From assembly GCF_001945395.1 (NCBI RefSeq), contig NZ_MSXV01000058.1:111706-175705 (forward strand): 64,000 nucleotides of DNA. Direction: 5' to 3'. This DNA comes from Pseudomonas sp. PA15(2017). Lineage in GTDB: Bacteria; Pseudomonadota; Gammaproteobacteria; Pseudomonadales; Pseudomonadaceae. Below are positions 48,178 through 57,549 of the stretch, one piece after another (position 1 is the first letter of the stretch; each line of letters opens with the position of its first letter). The notes beneath the pieces were generated by a model, which saw only the letters and a program-made list of their open reading frames with translations, searched no databases and was not told the origin of the DNA. Both the position numbers and the translations under genes were made by a program.

Positions 48178-49467
48178 ATGCGCGAAGAATTGAATCAAGG
48201 CCTGCTCGACTTTCTCAACGCCTCCCCTACACCGTTTCATGCCACCAGCAGCCTGGCCATGCGCCTCGAAGCTGCTGGTTACCGCCAGCTCGACGAGCGC
48301 GCGCCCTGGTACACCGAAGCCGGTGGCCGCTATTACGTGACCCGCAACGATTCCTCGATCATCGCCTTCAAGCTCGGTATTCGCTCGCCCGTCGAAGGCG
48401 GCGTGCGCCTGGTCGGCGCCCATACCGACAGCCCCTGCCTGCGCGTCAAGCCCAACCCGGAGCTGGAGCGTCAGGGTTACTTCCAGCTCGGCGTCGAGGT
48501 TTACGGCGGCGCGCTGCTGGCCCCCTGGTTCGACCGCGACCTGTCGCTGGCCGGCCGCGTCACCTACCGCCGCGACGGCAAGGTGGAAAGCGCGCTGATC
48601 GACTTCTACCAGCCGATTGCCGTGATCCCCAGCCTGGCCATCCACCTTAACCGCGAGGCCAATCAGGGCTGGGCGATCAATGCGCAGAACGAACTGCCGC
48701 CGATCCTCGCCCAACTGGCCGGTGCCGAGGGTGCCGACTTCCGTGCCCTGCTCAGCGAGCAGTTGGCCATGGAGCACGATTTCAACGCCGATGCGGTGCT
48801 CGACTACGAGCTGAGTTTCTACGACACCCAGAGCGCCGCCGTGGTGGGCCTGAACCAGGACTTCATCGCCAGTGCGCGCCTGGACAACCTGTTGTCCTGC
48901 TACGCCGGCCTGCAAGCGCTGCTCGACGCCGGTGACGAGGAAACCTGCGTGCTGGTGTGCACCGACCACGAAGAGGTCGGCTCCAGCTCGGCGTGCGGTG
49001 CCGATGGCCCGATGCTCGAACAGGTGCTGCGCCGCGTATTGCCCCAGGGCGATGATTTCGTACGCACCCTGCAGCGTTCGCTGCTGGTTTCGGCCGACAA
49101 TGCCCACGGCGTGCATCCCAACTACGAAGCCAAGCACGACGGCAACCACGGGCCCAAGCTCAACGCCGGCCCGGTGATCAAGATCAACAGCAACCAGCGC
49201 TACGCCACCAACAGCGAAACCGCTGGTTTCTTCCGCCACCTGTGCCTGGAAAACGAAGTACCGGTACAGAGCTTCGTGACCCGCAGCGACATGGGTTGCG
49301 GCTCGACCATCGGCCCGATCACCGCCAGTCAGTTGGGCGTGCGTACCGTCGACATCGGCCTGCCGACCTTCGCCATGCACTCGATTCGCGAGCTGGCCGG
49401 CAGTCAGGATCTGGCACATCTGGTGAAAGTGCTGGGCGCCTTCTACAACAGCCATGACCTGCCCTGA
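48178..49467 (+). CDS. apeB: M18 family aminopeptidase ApeB
   Basis: 429 residues. M18 zinc ligands and catalytic residues appear in GAHTDSPCLRV, CTDHEEVGSSSACGADGPM and VTRSDMGCGSTIGPI, with the terminal TFAMHSIRELAGSQD supplying the last His. It removes N-terminal (often acidic) residues from peptides in the cytoplasm as a tetrahedral dodecamer. Full length. Confidence 0.93.
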   Translation: MREELNQGLLDFLNASPTPFHATSSLAMRLEAAGYRQLDERAPWYTEAGGRYYVTRNDSSIIAFKLGIRSPVEGGVRLVGAHTDSPCLRVKPNPELERQGYFQLGVEVYGGALLAPWFDRDLSLAGRVTYRRDGKVESALIDFYQPIAVIPSLAIHLNREANQGWAINAQNELPPILAQLAGAEGADFRALLSEQLAMEHDFNADAVLDYELSFYDTQSAAVVGLNQDFIASARLDNLLSCYAGLQALLDAGDEETCVLVCTDHEEVGSSSACGADGPMLEQVLRRVLPQGDDFVRTLQRSLLVSADNAHGVHPNYEAKHDGNHGPKLNAGPVIKINSNQRYATNSETAGFFRHLCLENEVPVQSFVTRSDMGCGSTIGPITASQLGVRTVDIGLPTFAMHSIRELAGSQDLAHLVKVLGAFYNSHDLP

Positions 49468-49474
49468 GGCGACC

Positions 49475-50062
49475 ATGATCGAACATATCCGCAATAGCCT
49501 GCTCGAAGCCCAGCGCGCCCTCGACGCCTTCATTGGCAACGAGCAGACGCTGGCCAACATCGAGCACGCCGCCAACCTTCTGGTGAGCAGCTTCGAGACC
49601 AAGGGCAAGGTGTTCTCCTGCGGCAACGGCGGCTCGATGTGCGACGCCATGCATTTCGCCGAAGAGCTGACTGGGCGTTACCGCAAGAACCGCCCGGGCA
49701 TCGCGGCGGTGTCGATCAGCGACGCCAGCCACATCAGTTGCGTGGCCAACGATTTCGGCTACGACCACATCTTCTCGCGCTACGTGGAATCCCACGGCCG
49801 CGAAGGCGATGTGCTGCTGGCCATCAGCACCAGCGGCAAGAGCCCCAACGTGGTCAAGGCCGCCGAGGTGGCGAAGGCCCTGGGCATCAAGGTCATCGCC
49901 CTGACCGGCAAGCCCGGCTCGCTGCTGGAGAGCCTGGCCGATGTGTGCATCTGTGCGCCGGGCGGCGATTTCGCCGATCGCACCCAGGAGCTGCACATCA
50001 AGGTCATCCACATCCTCATCGAACTGGTCGAGCGCCGTCTCAGCCCGGAAAACTACGCCTGA
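49475..50062 (+). CDS. gmhA: Phosphoheptose isomerase GmhA
   Basis: 195 residues from the ATG at 49475. Closely follows E. coli GmhA: VFSCGNGGSMCDAMHFAEEL (sugar isomerase pocket with His and Glu), SISDASHISCVANDFGYDHI, ISTSGKSPNVVKAAEVAKAL, and TQELHIKVIHILIELVE with the catalytic His. Converts sedoheptulose 7-phosphate to D-glycero-D-manno-heptose 7-phosphate for the LPS inner core. Confidence 0.92.
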   Translation: MIEHIRNSLLEAQRALDAFIGNEQTLANIEHAANLLVSSFETKGKVFSCGNGGSMCDAMHFAEELTGRYRKNRPGIAAVSISDASHISCVANDFGYDHIFSRYVESHGREGDVLLAISTSGKSPNVVKAAEVAKALGIKVIALTGKPGSLLESLADVCICAPGGDFADRTQELHIKVIHILIELVERRLSPENYA

Positions 50063-50123
50063 GCCCCGGGCAGCGTCAGCCGACGCCGCCCCGGAACTCA
50101 CCCGCGTGTTGGAGAATTCGCGC

Positions 50124-52286
50124 GTGATCCGCCTCAACGCCCTGCTGCGCCACCTGCTGTTGCTCACCCTGGTCATGTTCGCCTGCGCCTCTGCCCAGGC
50201 GGCTGGCATCCCGACGCTGTTCGGCAGCACTGGCGAAGCCAGCACCCAGCCCCAGGCGGATCAGCCGCTGGATCGCTCGCTCGACGAAGTGATCCAGTCG
50301 CTGGAGAACGACAAGCAACGCGCGCAGTTGCTCAACGACCTGAAAACCCTGCGCGACACCACCCAGAAAGCCCATCTCGAGAGCCACGACGGCGTGCTGG
50401 GGCTGATCGGCAGCACGCTGAGCGGTATCGAAAGCCAGTTCTCCGGCGAACACAGCCCCCTGGCGCGCTGGCAGCTGGAGCTGTCGCGCAGCCGCAGCGA
50501 GCTGGCGGCGCTGCTGCCCGAGGCCGGCGAACGCTTTGCGCTGGTCAGCAACTTCGCGCTGATCATCGGTATCTGGAGCCTGCTGGCCTTCGGGCTGCGG
50601 GCGCTCAGCCACCAGGTGCGCCTGCGCTTCGGCCTCGCCGAGGACCTGCCGCAGAACCCGCGCCCGACCGACCTGCTACGCTTCGCCCTGCGCAAGCTCG
50701 GCCCCTGGTTCGCTGCCCTGCTGATCACCGGCTACCTGAGCTACGTGCTGCCCGCCTCCCTGGGCCGCGATCTGGCCATGGTGCTGGCCTACGCACTGGT
50801 GGTGGGCACCTGCTTCTCCGCCATCTGCGTGATCGCCTTTTCGCTGCTCGACGGCCCGCACCGGCGCACCGCGCTGAACATCCTGCGCCGCCGCGCCTTT
50901 CGCCCGCTGTGGCTGATCGGCAGCTTCGCCGCCTTTGGCGAGGCGTTCAACGATCCGCGTCTGGTCGCCAGCCTCGGCGCCAACCTGGCGCACACCACGG
51001 CCACCCTGGCCAACGTGCTGGCGGCGTTGTGCACCGGCCTGTTCATCCTGCGCTTCCGTCGCCCGATCGCCCATCTGATCCGCAACCAGCCGCTGGCACG
51101 GCGTCTGCGCCAGCGCGGCATCAGCGAGACCGTGGAGCTGCTCGGCAGCTTCTGGTACCTGCCGGCCCTGGCCCTGGTGGCGATTTCCCTGTCGGCGACC
51201 TTCGTGTCGGCCGGCGACACCAGCACCGCGTTCCGCCAGTCGCTGGTCTGTACCGTGCTGCTGGTCACCTGCATGGTGGTCAACGGGCTGATCAGGCGGC
51301 GCCTGTTCAAGAGCCGTTCGCGGCATCGCCGGCATGCCGCGTATTTCGAGCGTTTCCAGAACTTCTTCCACACCATGCTGAGCCTGGCCGTGTGGCTGCT
51401 GTTCATCGAGCTGGGCCTGCGTGTATGGGGGCTGTCGCTGATCCGCTTCGCCGAGGGCGACGGGCACGAGATCAGCCTCAAGCTGGTCGGCCTGGCCGCC
51501 ACCCTGGCCTGCGGCTGGCTGGTATGGATTCTCGCCGACACAGCGGTGCATCACGCCCTCACCCGCTCGCGCAAGGGCCAGACCAACGCCCGCGCGCAGA
51601 CCATGATGCCGCTGATCCGCAACGTGCTGTTCGTCAGCATCTTCATCATTGCGGCCATCGTCGCCCTGGCCAACATGGGCATGAACGTCACCCCGCTGCT
51701 GGCTGGCGCCGGGGTGATCGGCCTGGCCATCGGCTTTGGCGCACAATCGCTGGTGGCGGACCTGATCACCGGTCTGTTCATCATCATCGAGGATTCCCTG
51801 GCCATCGACGACTACGTCGATGTCGGCGGCCACCTCGGCACCGTCGAAGGCCTGACCATCCGCACCGTGCGCCTGCGCGATATCGACGGCATCGTGCACA
51901 CCATCCCGTTCAGCGAGATCAAGAGCATCAAGAACTACTCGCGCGAGTTCGGCTATGCCATCTTTCGCGTCGCCATTCCCCACGACATGAACATCAACGA
52001 TGCCATCAAGCTGTTGCGCGAAGTCGCCACCGAGTTGCGCAGCGACGTGCTGATGCGCCGCCATATCTGGTCGCCCCTGGAGATCCAGGGTGTGGAAAGC
52101 TTCGACTCCGGCAATGCGGTGCTGCGTGCCCGTTTCAAGACCGCACCGATTCGCCAATGGGAGGTTTCACGCGCCTTCAACCTCGCGCTCAAGCGCCACC
52201 TGGACGAATCCGGCCTTAGCCTGGCGACCCCGCGCCTGACCATCCAGATGATGGCGCTCAGCCCGAACAAGACGGACGAGCAATAA
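50124..52286 (+). CDS. MscS-family mechanosensitive channel (YbiO-like)
   Basis: 720 residues from a GTG at 50124, with GGAG 10 bases upstream; earlier frame is unlikely because it overlaps gmhA. Signal-like start (LLRHLLLLTLVMFACASAQA), a periplasmic helical domain, many membrane spans, then the MscS pore helix (GVIGLAIGFGAQSLVADLIT) and beta domain (IIEDSLAIDDYVDVGGHLGT, VEGLTIRTVRLRD). C-terminal VARPIRQ-like alpha/beta part follows. Releases solutes on osmotic downshock. Large length matches E. coli YbiO. Confidence 0.85.
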   Translation: MIRLNALLRHLLLLTLVMFACASAQAAGIPTLFGSTGEASTQPQADQPLDRSLDEVIQSLENDKQRAQLLNDLKTLRDTTQKAHLESHDGVLGLIGSTLSGIESQFSGEHSPLARWQLELSRSRSELAALLPEAGERFALVSNFALIIGIWSLLAFGLRALSHQVRLRFGLAEDLPQNPRPTDLLRFALRKLGPWFAALLITGYLSYVLPASLGRDLAMVLAYALVVGTCFSAICVIAFSLLDGPHRRTALNILRRRAFRPLWLIGSFAAFGEAFNDPRLVASLGANLAHTTATLANVLAALCTGLFILRFRRPIAHLIRNQPLARRLRQRGISETVELLGSFWYLPALALVAISLSATFVSAGDTSTAFRQSLVCTVLLVTCMVVNGLIRRRLFKSRSRHRRHAAYFERFQNFFHTMLSLAVWLLFIELGLRVWGLSLIRFAEGDGHEISLKLVGLAATLACGWLVWILADTAVHHALTRSRKGQTNARAQTMMPLIRNVLFVSIFIIAAIVALANMGMNVTPLLAGAGVIGLAIGFGAQSLVADLITGLFIIIEDSLAIDDYVDVGGHLGTVEGLTIRTVRLRDIDGIVHTIPFSEIKSIKNYSREFGYAIFRVAIPHDMNINDAIKLLREVATELRSDVLMRRHIWSPLEIQGVESFDSGNAVLRARFKTAPIRQWEVSRAFNLALKRHLDESGLSLATPRLTIQMMALSPNKTDEQ

Positions 52287-52391
52287 CCGGAACCACCGCA
52301 CATCCACACCGGGCGCCCTGTCATGGTGCGCCCGACGACCTGCACTTTCCGTTACCATGCGGCGACGTTCACCAACCGATAGGGACATCTC

Positions 52392-52988
52392 ATGGATATC
52401 TCCACCCTTATCATCATCGCCGTACTGGTCGTGGTGGTTTTCTACGTCATCAGCGTCTACAACCGCCTGGTCAGCCTGCGCAACCGCTACCAGAACGGCT
52501 TCGCGCAGATCGAGGTGCAGCTCAAGCGCCGCTATGACCTGATCCCCAACCTGGTGGAAACCGCCAAGGCCTACCTCGCCCACGAGCGCGAAACCCTCGA
52601 GGCCGTGGTGGCCGCGCGCAACGGCGCGGTCGAGGGTCTCAAGCAGGCCTCGCAAAACCCGGGCGATGCCCAGAGCATGAACCTCCTGGCCAACGCCGAG
52701 GGCGTGCTGAAAAACGCCATGGGCCGCCTCAACGTGACCGTCGAGGCCTACCCGGACCTCAAGGCCTCGCAGAACATGCAGCAGCTCAGCGAAGAACTTT
52801 CCAGCACCGAGAACAAGGTGGCCTTCGCCCGCCAGGCCTACAACGATGCGGTCACCGCCTACAACGCCTACCGCCAGAGCTTCCCGCCGGTGGTGCTGGC
52901 GGGCGCCTTCGGCCATGGCAACGATGCGGCCCTGCTGGAGTTCGCCGACAGCGCGGCCATTCAGGACGCACCCAAAGTCGCCTTCTGA
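52392..52988 (+). CDS. lemA: LemA family protein
   Basis: 198 residues. N-terminal membrane span (TLIIIAVLVVVVFYVISVYN) then the LemA signature: LVSLRNRYQNGFAQIEVQLK, RRYDLIPNLVETAKAYLAHE, and FARQAYNDAVTAYNAYRQSF. LemA proteins are often encoded next to M48 peptidases, as here (15 bp apart). Exact role is unknown; membrane protein quality control has been suggested. Confidence 0.92.
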   Translation: MDISTLIIIAVLVVVVFYVISVYNRLVSLRNRYQNGFAQIEVQLKRRYDLIPNLVETAKAYLAHERETLEAVVAARNGAVEGLKQASQNPGDAQSMNLLANAEGVLKNAMGRLNVTVEAYPDLKASQNMQQLSEELSSTENKVAFARQAYNDAVTAYNAYRQSFPPVVLAGAFGHGNDAALLEFADSAAIQDAPKVAF

Positions 52989-53003
52989 GCACAGGGCTAG
53001 CGG

Positions 53004-54890
53004 ATGGATTTCTTCGAACAGCAGGATCGCGCCCGGCGCAACAGCTCGCGCCTGGTGATACTGCTGGTATTGGCGGTGATAACCCTGGTGGTCAGCACCA
53101 CGCTGGTGATCGCCGTCGCCTGGCAGGTCTACCAATACGGTAATTACAGCCTCGAGGCACTGAGCAAGGAGTTGCTGCTCAGCGTGGCCGCGGTGGTCGT
53201 CGGCGTTGTGGTTCTCGGATGGGCGTTCAAGGCCTCGCAACTGCGCGCTGGCGGCAAGGTAGTCGCCGAGCGCCTCGGCGGGCGCCTGCTCAATCTCAAG
53301 CCCGAGGGCCTGCACGAGCAGCGTGTGCTCAACGTGGTCGAGGAGATGGCGCTGGCCGCCGGCGTGCCGGTGCCGCCCGTGTACCTGCTCGAAGAGCCGG
53401 GCATCAACGCCTTCGCCGCCGGGCTGCGCCCGGAGAATGCGGTGATCGGCGTGACCCGTGGCGCCATCGAGCGGCTCAACCGCGATGAATTGCAGGGCGT
53501 GATCGCCCACGAATTCAGCCATATCCTGCATGGCGACATGCGCCTCAATACCCGCCTGGTGGCGGTACTGCACGGCATCCTGCTGCTCGGCCTGATCGGC
53601 GAGTTGCTGATGCGCGGCGTGGGCCACAGCGGCGCGGCGCGCTCGTCCAGTCGTTCCGACGACAAGGGCCGTGGTAATGCCGTCGCGCTGGTCATGGTAG
53701 TCGGCCTTGCGCTGCTGGTGATCGGCTACGCCGGCACCTTTTTCGGCAACCTGATCAAGGCTGCCGTCAGCCGCCAGCGCGAGTTCCTCGCCGACGCCTC
53801 GGCCGTACAGTACACCCGCAACCCCAACGGCATCGCTGGAGCACTGAAGAAGCTCGGCCGCGGTTCGCGTCTGGAAGCCAGCCACGCCGCCGAGTACAGC
53901 CATATGTACTTCGGCCAGGGCCTGGCGCTGAGCCGCATGATGGCTACTCACCCGCCGCTGGAAGAACGCATCCGCCGCATCGACCCGAACTGGAAAGGCG
54001 TAGTGCTCGGCGACGAGGTATTCGAGGCCCCGGCGCCATCTGCCGCGCCGCAGCAGGCGGTGACCTCAGGCTTCAGTGCCGCCGCGGCGACTGCCGCCAT
54101 CGCCAGCATCGGCGAGCCACAACCGCTGCACCTGGAAGAAGCCCGCGAGAGCCTGGCACAGATCGACGTGCGCCTGCGCAACGCCGCTCACGATCCCCAT
54201 GGCGCCCTGACGATTCTCTATGGCCTGCTGCTGGGCCCCGACGACGCCACCCGCCAGCAACGCATGAACTGGATGCAGGCCAACCTGCCGCCTTTGCTCG
54301 CCGACCGTTTGCTGGAGCTGGCCGACCCGCTGCAACGGTTGCCCACCGGGCGTCGTCTGCCGCTGCTGGAGCTGGCCATTCCCGCGCTAAAGCAACTCGA
54401 GCCCCAGGATTTCGTCAGCCTCAAGCGCGATATCGGCACCCTGCTGATCAGCACCGGGCAACTGGGCTTGATGGAATGGGCGCTGCTGCGCATCGTCGAA
54501 CGTAACCTGGGCATGCAACGTCCCGTGCAAGGTCGCCTGCCACTGGCGGCGCTGGGCAATGAAAGCTGCGTGCTGCTGGCCGCCCTGGCGCGGGCCGGCA
54601 ATACCGGCGAACTGGCGGCCAGTGAAGCGTTCCAGGCCGCCTGGAGCACCCTGCCGTTCACCGCCCGTGTATTTGCCGAGCAGCGCCGCGCCGGAATCAG
54701 CGAACTGAACGACGCACTCAACCGCCTCAACCAGATGCGCCCGCTGCAGAAGCCGCAATTGCTCAAGGCCATGGCCCGCTGCATCGAGCATGACGGGCGT
54801 ATCAGTGCGGGCGAGGCCGAATTGATGCGCGCCGTCGCCGATACCCTGGATTGCCCGATGCCACCGCTGTTGAGTGATCATCAGGTCTAA
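53004..54890 (+). CDS. M48 metallopeptidase, membrane-bound, with C-terminal extension
   Basis: 628 residues. Two membrane spans at about 15-40 and 55-75, then the zinc site VIAHEFSHILHGDMR (HExxH), additional spans, and QREFLADASAVQYTR (third ligand). Residues 1-335 are HtpX-like; the last 280 residues are helical (SLAQIDVRLRNAAHDPHGAL and onwards) and not part of HtpX. Likely degrades damaged membrane proteins together with LemA. The longer C-terminal domain is a feature of LemA-linked M48 proteins. Confidence 0.85.
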   Translation: MDFFEQQDRARRNSSRLVILLVLAVITLVVSTTLVIAVAWQVYQYGNYSLEALSKELLLSVAAVVVGVVVLGWAFKASQLRAGGKVVAERLGGRLLNLKPEGLHEQRVLNVVEEMALAAGVPVPPVYLLEEPGINAFAAGLRPENAVIGVTRGAIERLNRDELQGVIAHEFSHILHGDMRLNTRLVAVLHGILLLGLIGELLMRGVGHSGAARSSSRSDDKGRGNAVALVMVVGLALLVIGYAGTFFGNLIKAAVSRQREFLADASAVQYTRNPNGIAGALKKLGRGSRLEASHAAEYSHMYFGQGLALSRMMATHPPLEERIRRIDPNWKGVVLGDEVFEAPAPSAAPQQAVTSGFSAAAATAAIASIGEPQPLHLEEARESLAQIDVRLRNAAHDPHGALTILYGLLLGPDDATRQQRMNWMQANLPPLLADRLLELADPLQRLPTGRRLPLLELAIPALKQLEPQDFVSLKRDIGTLLISTGQLGLMEWALLRIVERNLGMQRPVQGRLPLAALGNESCVLLAALARAGNTGELAASEAFQAAWSTLPFTARVFAEQRRAGISELNDALNRLNQMRPLQKPQLLKAMARCIEHDGRISAGEAELMRAVADTLDCPMPPLLSDHQV

Positions 54891-55087
54891 GAGCCTGTTC
54901 ATGATCTTACAGCCCAGGCTCGCCGTTTCTGGCAGCCAAGTGGGGCGGCCATCGGCGCAGTACCTGTGGGAGCGAGCCATGCCCGCGATTTTTCGCGCGC
55001 ATGGCGCGCTCCCACAGTGGATCAGCGAACGACCGCTTCTGCCTTGTAGTGGCCGCTTCAGGCGCCAAGAGATCGTGAACAGGTTCT
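54891..55087. mobile_element. MITE-like nested inverted repeat
   Basis: Outer arms GAGCCTGTTCATGATCTT (54891-54908) and its near complement ending AACAGGTTC (55070-55087); inner arms GTGGGAGCGAGCCATGCCCG (54966-54985) and the matching stretch around 54996-55017. The inner part is a REP-type GGGAGCGAGCCATG element. About 197 bp, no coding capacity. The 55,088-55,214 stretch contains no gene I can support. Confidence 0.6.
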
Positions 55088-55214
55088 AAGGAATAGCTAA
55101 CGTAGGAGCCGCCGGCACGCCTAGTGTATGCCGACGATGTCGCACCCATGGCGCGCGCCCACGGGACCGGGCGGATATCCACGCCAGCCACCCAGACCAC
55201 GAAATCAAACCCGC

Positions 55215-56090
55215 TCAGAGTCCCGAACGCCCCGCCGAGCCGAAGACCTGCGTCCAGTAGATGGTCGCCTGGCTTTGCGGGTTGCTGGCGTAGGCAGCGC
55301 CCATTTCATGGAAGTCCGGGTTCATCACGTTGTAGCAATGCGAGGGGCTGGCCAGCCAGCCCTCGACCACCTGCTGGGCGCGGCCCTGGCCGGCGGCGAT
55401 GTTCTCGCCGATCAGCGTCCAGGTGTAGCCGGCTGCGGTGGCGCGGGCGCCGACCAGGCTACGGTCGCTGCCCTGGTGGCTGAACAGGCTATTCATCGCC
55501 ATATCGCGGCTGTGGACCAGGGCAGCCTGGCCCAGAGCATCGTTCCAGTTCAGCGGTTCGGTCGCGTCGAATGGCTGGTCGCCACATTGACGGGCCGTGC
55601 CACGAGCCTGATTGACCGCCTCGAGAATCGCCTTACCCTCTTCTTGCCAATCCCCCAGGCGCGCCGGCAGCAATGCACGGCCGAGCACCACCTGCCAGCT
55701 GTTGCCCTCGTGCAGCACGCCGATGTCGGCGAACTGGGCATCCTGCAGCTGCTTGCAATACGACTGCTGCAACATGGCCATGGCCGCTTCCGGGGTGTCC
55801 GGGCCGGTGACGCGGATCAGTTGCACGGCCGCAGCCTGATAGCCTGCCTGCTGCAAGGCCTGCTGAAGTTGGTCGGAAGAATTGACCTTCTGCCCGGCCA
55901 GGCGCCGATCAGGCGCCAGCGGGCCGGCTGCCGGGCTGGGTTGCCCGCCACAGCCCTGCCCGGCCTCGCGGTAGCTGTTGATCAGTTTGGCCAATTGCGC
56001 GGCTTCATCGCCCCTCGCAGTACCTGCGGCACTCGCGCAAAGCAGCAGCGCCGTAACGATCTGCCGAACCCGCTTGGGTGAGTCACTCAT
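55215..56090 (-). CDS. Secreted CAP/SCP-domain protein
   Basis: 291 residues. Signal peptide (residues 1-28, VTALLLCASAAGTARG). C-terminal CAP domain from about residue 145: HSRDMAMNSLFSHQGSDRSL, LIGENIAAGQGRAQQVVEGW, and HCYNVMNPDFHEMGAAYA, the conserved SCP/PR-1 motifs. The N-terminal half has repeats of short helices (AQLAKLINSYREAGQGCGGQ). Extracellular or periplasmic; molecular function of bacterial CAP proteins is generally unclear. Confidence 0.8.
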   Translation of the reverse strand: MSDSPKRVRQIVTALLLCASAAGTARGDEAAQLAKLINSYREAGQGCGGQPSPAAGPLAPDRRLAGQKVNSSDQLQQALQQAGYQAAAVQLIRVTGPDTPEAAMAMLQQSYCKQLQDAQFADIGVLHEGNSWQVVLGRALLPARLGDWQEEGKAILEAVNQARGTARQCGDQPFDATEPLNWNDALGQAALVHSRDMAMNSLFSHQGSDRSLVGARATAAGYTWTLIGENIAAGQGRAQQVVEGWLASPSHCYNVMNPDFHEMGAAYASNPQSQATIYWTQVFGSAGRSGL

Positions 56091-56198
56091 CCGTGCTTCC
56101 TCTCAAATCCGCTCTGCCAATCTGATGATGGACAACCGCTCTGGCCAAATGCTTCAGTCAATCGCCCCATCGGCTGAAACCGCGTTAAACTCGGGCCC

Positions 56199-57467
56199 AT
56201 GATTGTGACCGAAACCGCGTATTCGCTCGACCCCACTTCGCTGCTCGATAGCCTCGCTGGCACCGATAAATTGCTGATCATCCAGGATCTGGATGGCGTA
56301 TGCATGGACCTGGTGCGCGATCCACTCACTCGTACGCTGGATGCTGCCTACCTGCAGGCGGCCCGCGAACTGGATGGCCACTTCCAGGTACTGACCAACG
56401 GCGAGCACATCGGCAGCCGCGGCGTGAACGCCCTGGTCGAGCGCGCCATCGGCAGCACGCGCCGCTGTCAGGAGCAGGGCCTGTACCTGCCCGGCCTGGC
56501 CGCCGGCGGTGTGCAGTTGCAGGATCGCCACGGGCGCATCGCCCATACAGGCGTCAGCGCCGAGGAACTGGCATTTCTCGGCGCAGCGCCCGCGTGGTTG
56601 AACGAATCGCTGAAGACACTGCTGCGGCAGGCGCCCTATCACCTGGCGGATCACGATATCGAGCGCCTACTGGCCAGCAGCGTGCTCGACAACCCGGTGT
56701 CGCCCACGCTCAATCTCAACGCCTTCCATCATCACTGGCGTGACCAGCCGGCGCTGTATGCACGCATCCAGGTCGACGGCGCCGGGCTCCTCGAGCAGCT
56801 GCTCGACAGGGCCGCTGCACAGGGCCTGGCGCAGTCGTTCTTCGTCCATTACGCGCCCAATCTCGGCCGTGATGCCGAGGGCCAGGAGCGCCTGCGCCCG
56901 GCGCAAGGCACCGCGGCGGGCACCACCGACCTGCAACTGATGCTGCGCGGCGCCGTCAAGGAAGCCGGCGTGCTGGTGATCCTCAACCGTCATTACGGGC
57001 AGCGTACCGGTACGTTCCCCTTGGGCGAAGACTTCAACGTGCGCCAGGCGCCAGCCAGCCTCGACGCGCTGCTGCAACTGGCCGTCCAACGCTTCGACCC
57101 GCACGACATGCCGCGCCTGGTCGGCGTTGGCGACACCCTGACCAGTTCGCCCGCCACAACCGATGCTGGCAGCGGCACCTGGCTGCGCGGCGGCAGCGAC
57201 CGCGGCTTTCTCACCCTGGTGCAGGAACTGGGCAAGGCGTTCGCACAGGACAACCGCGTGCTCTACGTCGACAGCAGCCAGGGTGAAGTGCAGCGCCCCG
57301 GCGTGAATGCCGCGTACCTGCGTGATCACCCGCGGGATCCCTGGCCGGCGCTCGACGGCATCACCGATGCCAGGGATCCGCTGCGCCTGAATACCATCTT
57401 CGCCGGCGGGCCGCGCCAGTATCTGGCCTTCTTCCGCGACCTGGCCAAAGCGCGTCAGCGAGGCTGA
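56199..57467 (+). CDS. Glucosylglycerol 3-phosphate phosphatase (StpA-like)
   Basis: 422 residues. HAD-type motif I is IIQDLDGVCMDLVRDPLTR; the rest (GEHIGSRGVNALVERAIGST, LPGLAAGGVQLQDRHG, HYGQRTGTFPLGEDFNVRQ, and a terminal TIFAGGPRQYLAFFRDLA) follows glucosylglycerol-phosphate phosphatase (StpA/GGPP), which makes the compatible solute glucosylglycerol in cyanobacteria and some Pseudomonas. No synthase gene is next to it in this window. Divergent from the CAP gene. Confidence 0.75.
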   Translation: MIVTETAYSLDPTSLLDSLAGTDKLLIIQDLDGVCMDLVRDPLTRTLDAAYLQAARELDGHFQVLTNGEHIGSRGVNALVERAIGSTRRCQEQGLYLPGLAAGGVQLQDRHGRIAHTGVSAEELAFLGAAPAWLNESLKTLLRQAPYHLADHDIERLLASSVLDNPVSPTLNLNAFHHHWRDQPALYARIQVDGAGLLEQLLDRAAAQGLAQSFFVHYAPNLGRDAEGQERLRPAQGTAAGTTDLQLMLRGAVKEAGVLVILNRHYGQRTGTFPLGEDFNVRQAPASLDALLQLAVQRFDPHDMPRLVGVGDTLTSSPATTDAGSGTWLRGGSDRGFLTLVQELGKAFAQDNRVLYVDSSQGEVQRPGVNAAYLRDHPRDPWPALDGITDARDPLRLNTIFAGGPRQYLAFFRDLAKARQRG

Positions 57468-57549
57468 CTCACCGCCCCAGCGAACCTTTCCCGCGGCTCC
57501 ACGTCCGAATCTCTGCGCTTTCGCCTTACTCGCTCGCGGAGAACTCCAC

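Noticed and set aside
49941..50123. Upstream extension of the MscS channel frame
   Set aside because: It overlaps gmhA in another frame and reads as a serine-rich shadow; the GTG at 50124 with GGAG gives a proper signal-peptide start.
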